Shown here: positions 58,428 to 64,000 of the stretch, piece by piece | Layout of the letters: every line of letters starts with the position of its first letter | Position numbering within the stretch: position 1 is the first letter of the stretch | NCBI GenBank assembly: GCA_900466945.1 | Contig: UBNV01000001.1 | Location: 124,001 to 188,000, forward strand | DNA from: Hyphomicrobiales bacterium | GTDB lineage: Bacteria > Pseudomonadota > Alphaproteobacteria > Rhizobiales > Rhizobiaceae | Length of the DNA stretch: 64,000 nt | Direction: 5' to 3' | Notes under the pieces: generated by a model | Databases searched by the model: none | Told to the model about the DNA's origin: nothing | Seen by the model: the letters and a program-made list of their open reading frames with translations, nothing else | Translations under genes and position numbers: made by a program

Positions 58428-58613
58428 TTATGCGCTTTCCTTCGGCGTCAGAACCTGGCGGCCGCGATACATACCGGTCTTCAGATCGATATGGTGCGGA
58501 CGGCGCAGTTCGCCGGAGTTCTTGTCTTCGACATAGGTCGATGCCTTCAGCGCGTCAGCAGAGCGGCGCATACCGCGCTTGGACGGGCTTGTTTTTCTTT
58601 TTGGTACAGCCAT
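58428..58613 (-). CDS. rpmF: 50S ribosomal protein L32
   Basis: A 61-residue ribosomal protein: [20 protein letters not shown] start, then [20 protein letters not shown]. This is the zinc-free form; the Cys residues of the zinc-ribbon version are absent, as is usual in alphaproteobacteria. Single gene with its own terminator. The 157-bp gap to the right should hold its promoter. Confidence 0.97.
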   Translation of the reverse strand: MAVPKRKTSPSKRGMRRSADALKASTYVEDKNSGELRRPHHIDLKTGMYRGRQVLTPKESA

Positions 58614-58770
58614 TTTCGTTACTCCACGTGACGGGCAAGACGGATTTATGCGGCCTCGATGAGGCCGGACAGAACCCGTCTCGAACTCGGAATTTGGCGG
58701 GCTTATACATGCCCGAAGTGGGTTTGACCAGTCCCTAGGTCACCTTTTTTCGAATCCGGCACAAGGCCGA

Positions 58771-59418
58771 TCAGGCCTCGTCCTCGGGCACGATCCAGGG
58801 TTCGGCCAGCGCCGCCTCTTCCCAGGCCCGCCAAGCCGGATGCGCATGCATCGCATCCATATAGGCGATCGTCTCGGCATTGCGAACCAGATCATAGGCG
58901 CGGAAGCGATTGACGACCGGTGCGAACATGGCGTCGGCCGCGGAGAATGCACCAAACAGGAAGGGACCACCGGAGCGTTGAAGCATCTCGCGCCAGATCG
59001 CTTCGATGCGAGCAACATCGGCCATCACGCCCTCGGGCAGCGCGATCGCCCTGACCGGCCGGCGCAGGTTCATCGGGCAGGCACCACGCAGAGCCCGAAA
59101 GCCGGACAGCATTTCCATGGATATGGAGCGCGCCAGCGAACGGCTCTCGCGGTCGGCAGGCCAAAGCCCGGCATCGGGATAAAGCTCGGCGACATATTCG
59201 ATGATGGCAAGCGATTCCCAAACCCGCACCGTGCCGTGGTGCAACACCGGCACACGCCCGGTCGGCGACAATTCCCGAAAGCGCGGATGCGTAGCGCCCG
59301 GCCCGAACGGGATCAGTTCCTCGCGAAAGGGAATTCCGGCAGCAGTCATTGCGATCCAGGGCCGGAATGACCAGGAGGAATAGTTCTTGTTGGCGATGTA
59401 GAGGGTCAGTCCGTCCAT
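58771..59418 (-). CDS. glutathione S-transferase family protein
   Basis: A 215-residue GST: N-terminal thioredoxin fold with LYIANKNYSSWSFRPWIAM (active Ser/Tyr region), the glutathione-binding VPVLHHG and ESLAIIEYVAEL, and a helical C-terminal domain with FSAADAMFAPVVNRF. Substrate unknown. The ATG at 59418 gives MDGLTLYIANKNYSSWS; 25 upstream codons that overlap the mtgA 3' end are excluded. Confidence 0.93.
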   Translation of the reverse strand: MDGLTLYIANKNYSSWSFRPWIAMTAAGIPFREELIPFGPGATHPRFRELSPTGRVPVLHHGTVRVWESLAIIEYVAELYPDAGLWPADRESRSLARSISMEMLSGFRALRGACPMNLRRPVRAIALPEGVMADVARIEAIWREMLQRSGGPFLFGAFSAADAMFAPVVNRFRAYDLVRNAETIAYMDAMHAHPAWRAWEEAALAEPWIVPEDEA

Positions 59419-59489
59419 GATGCTCTCCGATCGATTGAAGCACACCCTAGACGCATCAACCGCTCTTCGACCAACGAAAGCTCCTGATC

Positions 59490-60230
59490 TCAATCATAAA
59501 GACAGGTGATGTAATCCCCAGACGCGCGGGCCCGACGGTCCACGACGTTGGCCAGGCGCTTGAGACCGGGCCCCGGCTTGCTCGCCACGCGGTCAATCGG
59601 ATTGGGCAAGGAGACGGCCAGAAGCGCCGCCTGCTGACGGCTGAGCTTTGCGGCAGACGTCTTAAAGTGATACCGCGCGGCAGCCTCGATCCCATAGATA
59701 CCAGGACCCCACTCCGCGACATTGAGATAGATCTCCATCATCCGTTGCTTGGGCCAGACGGCATCAGCCGCCATGGCGAGCGGCAGCTCCAGGCCCTTGC
59801 GGACAAAGGAACGCCCGTTCCAGAGGAAAAGGTTCTTCGCCGTCTGCATCGGGATGGTGCTCGCGCCCCGCGTTGCCTCCCCGGCCATGGCATCGTCGAT
59901 GACCGACTGCAGCTGGTTCCAATCGACGCCGCCATGAGCGCAGAACTGCCCATCCTCGGACATCATGACGGCGCGCACGACATTCGGGGAGATATCCTCG
60001 AAATCGACCCAGCGGCGATCATAGCCCTGAAAGGTAGCAAGATCCGCCAGCATCAGCGTGGACACCGGCCGGATAAAGTCGACGCGATAGACGAGGATCA
60101 GAAGATAAGGCCCAACGAGCAACAGAAGCAGGGCAATCAGCACGGCCCGGATGATCCGGGGCCGCCGCCTCCGCTCCGCCGCCGGCGCAATCTGCTCGTC
60201 TTGCTCCAATGCCTCGACTTCCAGTGTCAA
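59490..60230 (-). CDS. mtgA: monofunctional peptidoglycan glycosyltransferase
   Basis: GT51 enzyme that polymerises lipid II in the periplasm without a transpeptidase domain. A 246-residue protein: one N-terminal membrane anchor (about 28-50), then [14 protein letters not shown] (catalytic Glu), [32 protein letters not shown] and [11 protein letters not shown], the canonical motifs. Divergent from ispA across 136 bp. Confidence 0.96.
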   Translation of the reverse strand: MTLEVEALEQDEQIAPAAERRRRPRIIRAVLIALLLLLVGPYLLILVYRVDFIRPVSTLMLADLATFQGYDRRWVDFEDISPNVVRAVMMSEDGQFCAHGGVDWNQLQSVIDDAMAGEATRGASTIPMQTAKNLFLWNGRSFVRKGLELPLAMAADAVWPKQRMMEIYLNVAEWGPGIYGIEAAARYHFKTSAAKLSRQQAALLAVSLPNPIDRVASKPGPGLKRLANVVDRRARASGDYITCLYD

Positions 60231-60366
60231 TGAGGTGGGTCCATGATCGATGATGCCCCCTCTTAGCGGCCCCGTGACGAAATGACCAGACGCGCCACGG
60301 CCCGCAGGCCTTCTTCGGCGTCAATTTCCCGTTGCCTGACAGGGGGCCGCGTGCCAAATAGCCCGC

Positions 60367-61281
60367 ATGACCAAGAGCGCCGATGCCTTTGAACAAAGCT
60401 TGTCCGCCTATGCCGAGATCGTCGCGGCAAGGCTCGCAACCCTGTTGGACGGGACCCCGCGCACAGCGGAGATCGCGCGTCCTGGCCAACTGATCGAGGC
60501 CATGCATTACGGCGCACTGAACGGCGGAAAACGCCTGCGCCCCTATCTCGTGATGCAGGCGACGCGCCTTTTCGACGGAAGCGACGAGGCGGCTCTTCAG
60601 GTCGGTTGCGCGCTCGAATGCCTGCACAGCTACTCGCTGGTCCATGACGACCTACCGGCTATGGACGACGACGACCTGCGCCGTGGCAAGCCGACGGTCC
60701 ACAAGCAATACGACGAGGCAACCGCGATCCTGGCCGGTGATGGCCTGCTGACCTATGCCTTCGATATCATCGCGTCGCCGGAAACACCCCTGCCCGATGC
60801 CGCCAAGGTGGCGCTTGTGCTGGAGCTTTCACGCGCAGCCGGGATCGGCGGCATGGCCGGTGGCCAGATGCTCGATCTTGCAGCAGACAAAGACCAGCCA
60901 GATGAAGCAGGCATCGTCACGCTCCAGGCGATGAAGACCGGCGCACTTCTGCGCTTCGCTTGCGAGGCCGGTGCGATCATCGCAGGCCGCTCCTCTGAGG
61001 ACCGCGATCGCCTGCGCCGCTTCGGCGAAATCATTGGGCGCGCCTTCCAGGTGGCCGACGATCTCCTAGATATAACCTCGGACGCCGCGACCCTCGGCAA
61101 AGCGACCGGCAAGGACGCGGCCAAAGGCAAGGCGACCCTCGTTGGCCTCAAGGGCACCGACTGGGCACGCGCAGAACTCGACCGACTGGTCACTGAAGCC
61201 AATGCGCTGCTCGATCCCTACGGCGCCAAGGCCGAGCCGCTGAAGGAAGCCGCCCACTTCATCGCCTACAGGAAGAAATAG
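60367..61281 (+). CDS. ispA: farnesyl diphosphate synthase / polyprenyl synthetase
   Basis: Condenses IPP with DMAPP and GPP to farnesyl diphosphate. A 304-residue protein with GGKRLRPYL (IPP binding), the first aspartate-rich motif DDLPAMD (94-100) with the two-residue insert typical of bacterial short-chain enzymes, and the second motif in VADDLLDIT. Product length (C15 or C20) cannot be fixed by reading. The hisC gene follows 1 bp later. Confidence 0.94.
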   Translation: MTKSADAFEQSLSAYAEIVAARLATLLDGTPRTAEIARPGQLIEAMHYGALNGGKRLRPYLVMQATRLFDGSDEAALQVGCALECLHSYSLVHDDLPAMDDDDLRRGKPTVHKQYDEATAILAGDGLLTYAFDIIASPETPLPDAAKVALVLELSRAAGIGGMAGGQMLDLAADKDQPDEAGIVTLQAMKTGALLRFACEAGAIIAGRSSEDRDRLRRFGEIIGRAFQVADDLLDITSDAATLGKATGKDAAKGKATLVGLKGTDWARAELDRLVTEANALLDPYGAKAEPLKEAAHFIAYRKK

Positions 61282-61282
61282 T

Positions 61283-62338
61283 ATGAGCCGTTTCTGGTCG
61301 TCTGCCGTCCACGCGCTGGAGCCCTATGTCGCGGGTGAACAGCCCAAAATCCCAGGCCTGGTGAAGCTCAACACCAATGAGAGCCCCTACGGCCCCTCGC
61401 AGCGCGTGCTGGACGCGATCGCAGCTGCCTCCGGTGAACGACTGCGCCTCTACCCCGACCCGGCCTCCACGGACCTGCGCAAGGCGATTGCGAAGCGCTA
61501 CGGCCTGACGATGGACGAGGTTTTTGTCGGCAACGGCTCGGACGAAGTCCTGGCCTTCACCTTCGCTGCCTTGCTCAAGCACGACGCCCCCCTGCTCTAC
61601 CCTGACATCACCTACAGCTTCTACAAGACCTATGCCCGGCTCTTCGAGGTTAAGGTCGAGGAGATTGCGCTGGACGATGGCCTGCAGGTCCGCATCGACG
61701 ATTACGACCGCCCCTGCGGCGCCATTATCCTGGCCAATCCGAATGCGCCGACCGGCATCGCGCTGCCGCTCGCAGAGATCGAGAAGCTCGTCGCCGCCCA
61801 TCCGGATCAGGTCGTGGTGATCGACGAGGCCTATGTCGATTTCGGCGCGGAGACCGCAGCCTCGCTGGTCCCGCGCTATGAGAACCTGCTGGTCGTCCAG
61901 ACCTTCTCCAAGTCACGCTCGCTGGCAGGCCTGCGCGTCGGCTTTGCGCTCGGTCAGAGGCCGCTGATCGAGGCGCTGGAGCGGATGAAGGACAGCTTCA
62001 ACTCCTATCCCGTCGACATGCTGGCCCAGGCAGCGGCAACCGCCGCGATCGAGGACGAAGCCTGGTTCGACGACGCATGCGGCAAGATCATCGCCAATCG
62101 CGAGATGGTCACGGATGCGTTGAAGGCCCGCGGCTTCGAGGTCCTGCCCTCGTCGACCAACTTCGTCTTTGCGCGCCACCCGGCCCATCAGGGTGCAGAT
62201 CTTCAGAAGGGCCTGCGCGAGCGCGCCGTCCTCGTCCGGCACTTCAACAAGCCGCGCATCTCCGATTTCCTTCGCGTGACCATCGGCACGACAGAGGAAT
62301 GCCATCAGTTTCTGAAGGCGATCGATCAAATCATCTGA
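61283..62338 (+). CDS. hisC: histidinol-phosphate aminotransferase
   Basis: A 351-residue class I/II aminotransferase for the seventh step of histidine synthesis. LNTNESPYGPSQ is the HisC N-terminal motif; ANPNAPTG binds PLP, with Asp181 and Tyr184 in IDEAYVDFG and the PLP lysine Lys210 in TFSKSRSLAGLRVG. Some homologues serve aromatic amino acids, which cannot be excluded. Tightly linked to ispA (1-bp gap). Confidence 0.92.
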   Translation: MSRFWSSAVHALEPYVAGEQPKIPGLVKLNTNESPYGPSQRVLDAIAAASGERLRLYPDPASTDLRKAIAKRYGLTMDEVFVGNGSDEVLAFTFAALLKHDAPLLYPDITYSFYKTYARLFEVKVEEIALDDGLQVRIDDYDRPCGAIILANPNAPTGIALPLAEIEKLVAAHPDQVVVIDEAYVDFGAETAASLVPRYENLLVVQTFSKSRSLAGLRVGFALGQRPLIEALERMKDSFNSYPVDMLAQAAATAAIEDEAWFDDACGKIIANREMVTDALKARGFEVLPSSTNFVFARHPAHQGADLQKGLRERAVLVRHFNKPRISDFLRVTIGTTEECHQFLKAIDQII

Positions 62339-62394
62339 CGTGTGGAACTGACGGATAGCGGCTAGTCTCCGGCTCCTGTTGCAAGCGCCGGAGC

Positions 62395-63033
62395 ATGTCC
62401 TTGACTGAAATCCTTCAACAATGGCCGCAAGTCGCGGCAGCATACCTCGTCTATCTCGTCGCGGTCTTGAGCCCCGGCCCTGCCACGATGGCAATCGCCT
62501 CCGCCTCGCTCGGACAGGGTCGCCGCCATGGCATGACAATCGCAGCCGGCATCTTCTGCGGCTCGATGACCTGGGCGATCGCGGCATCCCTCGGCCTGGC
62601 CGCCATCCTCTCCCAATATGCGCAGGCGCTGGTGCTGATGCGGATCCTGGCTGGTCTTTATCTGCTCTATCTCGCCTGGCGTGCCTTCCGCTCAGCCGCG
62701 AGCGCCATCGACCCAATGAGCGTCACCAAGGCCACTTACAGCCTGAAGCGCACCTTTCTCATGGGCTATGCGATCCACGTAACGAACCCCAAGGCGATCT
62801 TCGCCTGGCTTGCCATCATTTCGCTGGGGCTACCCGCCGGAGCAACGCCGCTTGCGGTCGCCATAATCGTCTGCGGCTGCCTCGCGACGGGGTTCACGGT
62901 CTTCATGGGCTATGCGTTACTTTTTTCGACCCCGGGTGCACTCAGGATCTATCGTGCAGCACGCCGATACATTGACGGAACACTGGCCGTCCTGTTCGCC
63001 GCAGCGGGCATCAAGATGCTCACCTTCCGCTGA
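62395..63033 (+). CDS. LysE family exporter
   Basis: A 212-residue LysE/RhtB transporter with six hydrophobic helices: LSPGPATMAIASASLGQGRRHGM (family motif), LRILAGLYLLYLAWRAF-like helix and HVTNPKAIFAWLAIISLG. Substrate amino acid unknown. It is the second LysE member in the window; the two share only family-level features. Start at 62395 is a TTG or the first in-frame start after GCATG; the N-terminus MSLTEILQQW fits. Confidence 0.9.
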   Translation: MSLTEILQQWPQVAAAYLVYLVAVLSPGPATMAIASASLGQGRRHGMTIAAGIFCGSMTWAIAASLGLAAILSQYAQALVLMRILAGLYLLYLAWRAFRSAASAIDPMSVTKATYSLKRTFLMGYAIHVTNPKAIFAWLAIISLGLPAGATPLAVAIIVCGCLATGFTVFMGYALLFSTPGALRIYRAARRYIDGTLAVLFAAAGIKMLTFR

Positions 63034-63042
63034 AAAGAAAAA

Positions 63043-63064
63043 GGCGCCGCACGGATGCGGCGCC
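63043..63064 (-). terminator. terminator of the OmpA lipoprotein gene
   Basis: Stem GGCGCCGCA/TGCGGCGCC with loop CGGA; minus-strand tail TTTTTCTTTTC. It also lies 9 bp past the convergent LysE stop. Confidence 0.9.
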
Positions 63065-63088
63065 TCTGATCCTTGAAATGGACAGAGC

Positions 63089-63754
63089 TCAGCCCTGGGT
63101 GAGCGGCGAGATCTGGATTTCCACGCGGCGGTTCTGCGCGCGGCCATCCGGGGTGGCGTTCGAAGCAACCGGCTGGTTCGGGCCAAAGCCGACGGCGGAC
63201 ACACGCCGCGGGTCGACGCCCTGGCTGTTGAGGTAACCGGCGACGGACATCGCACGGCGCTCGGACAGAGCCTGATTGTAGCCCTGGCTGCCGGTCGAAT
63301 CGGTGTGACCGTTGATGTCGATCAGCGTGCGGTCGAACTTGCGCAGCACGATCGCGACCGAGTTCAGCGTCGGATAGAACTGCGGCATGACCGCATCCTG
63401 ATCCGTGTTGAAGGTGATGTTGGACGGCATGTTCAGGATGATGCGGTCGCCGACGCGGGTGACCGAAATGCCGGTGCCCTCAAGCTGCGCGCGCAGCTCC
63501 GATTCCTGCTGGTCCATGTAGTTGCCGATAGCGCCGCCCGCGAGTGCGCCCACACCGGCACCAATGAGTGCAGCATTGCGCCGTCCGACCGGAGAACCAC
63601 CGACGGCAAGACCTCCGAGCGCACCGACGGCCGCACCGAGCGCAGCACCGCCCGCTGTGTTGGAAACTTTCTGCTGACCCGTATAGGGATCGGTCGTGGT
63701 GCAGGCACTCAGATAGGTCGCGCAAAGCGCGAGAATGGCGATCTTCTTGATCAT
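63089..63754 (-). CDS. OmpA family lipoprotein with glycine zipper
   Basis: A 221-residue outer-membrane lipoprotein: lipobox YLSAC (Cys18), a glycine-zipper region (GGAALGAAVGALGGLAVGG, GAGVGALAGGAIG), then an OmpA C-terminal peptidoglycan-binding domain with NITFNTDQDAV, INGHTDSTGSQGYNQALSERRA and GFGPNQPVASN. NGHTDSTG and the ALSERRA arm bind diaminopimelate. Related to E. coli YiaD. Single gene with strong terminator. Confidence 0.94.
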   Translation of the reverse strand: MIKKIAILALCATYLSACTTTDPYTGQQKVSNTAGGAALGAAVGALGGLAVGGSPVGRRNAALIGAGVGALAGGAIGNYMDQQESELRAQLEGTGISVTRVGDRIILNMPSNITFNTDQDAVMPQFYPTLNSVAIVLRKFDRTLIDINGHTDSTGSQGYNQALSERRAMSVAGYLNSQGVDPRRVSAVGFGPNQPVASNATPDGRAQNRRVEIQISPLTQG

Positions 63755-63829
63755 GCTCGGTGTCCCTCCAGGATTCGGCTAATCATCCGTCAACCGTGAA
63801 ATTGCGGCAAGAAAAAGTTGCGCGCAGTC

Positions 63830-64000
63830 TCACTCCGCAGCCGACTTTTGTCCGTAGCGCTTCTCGATATAATCCGCCACCAGCGCCTCGAAATCGGCTG
63901 CGATATTGGGACCACGCAGCGTCATCGCCTTCTGTCCGTCGATGAAGATCGGCGCGGCCGGATTTTCGCCTGTGCCCGGAAGCGAGATGCCGATATCGGC
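63830..64000 (-). CDS. ispG: 4-hydroxy-3-methylbut-2-enyl-diphosphate synthase, C-terminal end (cut by window edge)
   Basis: The last 56 residues of a leftward gene, [20 protein letters not shown] then [18 protein letters not shown] and [11 protein letters not shown], match the C-terminus of IspG/GcpE, the [4Fe-4S] enzyme of the MEP isoprenoid pathway. The TGA is at 63832-63830. The remainder lies beyond the right edge. No terminator is obvious between it and the OmpA gene. Confidence 0.87.
   Translation of the reverse strand, partial: ADIGISLPGTGENPAAPIFIDGQKAMTLRGPNIAADFEALVADYIEKRYGQKSAAE

Overview
The window is about 64 kb of GC-rich chromosome from an alphaproteobacterium, almost certainly a member of the Rhizobiaceae (Rhizobium/Agrobacterium/Ensifer-like). 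Support comes from the gene order mdh-sucC-sucD-sucA-sucB...lpdA, sdhCDAB, a hemC-hemD-mic60-hemY cluster, a Brucella Omp19-type lipoprotein, CarD next to a 7Fe ferredoxin, phbAB opposite phaR, CcrM-type GANTC clusters and CtrA-type boxes. I see no rRNA, tRNA, CRISPR array, prophage or insertion sequence; nearly everything is core chromosome.

Layout. 1-15.6 kb is a TCA-cycle block read leftwards: sdhCDAB, an Omp19-like lipoprotein, zapE, mdh, sucCDAB, three small genes (MAPEG, secreted protein, SDR) and the 5' part of lpdA, which runs off the left edge. 15.9-19.7 kb holds a His-rich secreted protein behind a CtrA-like box, a methyltransferase, EVE and YciI proteins, gpsA and tsaD. 19.8-25.7 kb is a rightward heme/envelope cluster: hemC, hemD, a Mic60/mitofilin homologue, hemY, a TerB-like protein and a class I glutamine amidotransferase. 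25.7-34.3 kb is housekeeping: MFS exporter, YggT, DUF167, ppa, GNAT, typA, M3 peptidase and an orphan conserved protein. 34.4-42.8 kb: Bcr/CflA transporter, argG, SDR, LysE exporter, rlmN, IalB-like protein, YkvA, pterin dehydratase, LMW phosphatase and thpR. 42.8-49.2 kb: SGNH esterase opposite a two-gene ABC system, a BI-1/YbhL membrane protein with a structured leader, carD and fdxA. 49.3-54.7 kb: S4 protein, a long Suv3-type RNA helicase, then a hydrolase/DUF3309/glycine-zipper cassette bracketed by a short non-coding direct repeat. 55-57.9 kb: phbB, phbA and phaR (PHB metabolism; no PHB synthase here). 57.9-64 kb: rpmF, GST, mtgA, ispA, hisC, LysE, an OmpA lipoprotein and the 3' end of ispG at the right edge.

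How they work together: the left third supplies the 2-oxoglutarate to oxaloacetate arm of the TCA cycle plus respiratory complex II. The hem cluster makes uroporphyrinogen III and couples this to inner-membrane organisation through Mic60 and HemY. The phb genes divert acetyl-CoA to storage polymer under PhaR. ispA and ispG are isoprenoid steps, and mtgA, the OmpA lipoprotein and Omp19 belong to the envelope.

The most interesting unexplained signals are non-coding: eight GANTC sites in 130 bp upstream of the helicase, a roughly 60-bp sequence repeated on both sides of the hydrolase cassette, three palindromes in the 0.38-kb carD-fdxA gap, two exact TTAA-N7-TTAA boxes, and a ppa terminator buried in the opposite-strand DUF167 gene. 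I did not find a convincing wholly new multi-gene system.
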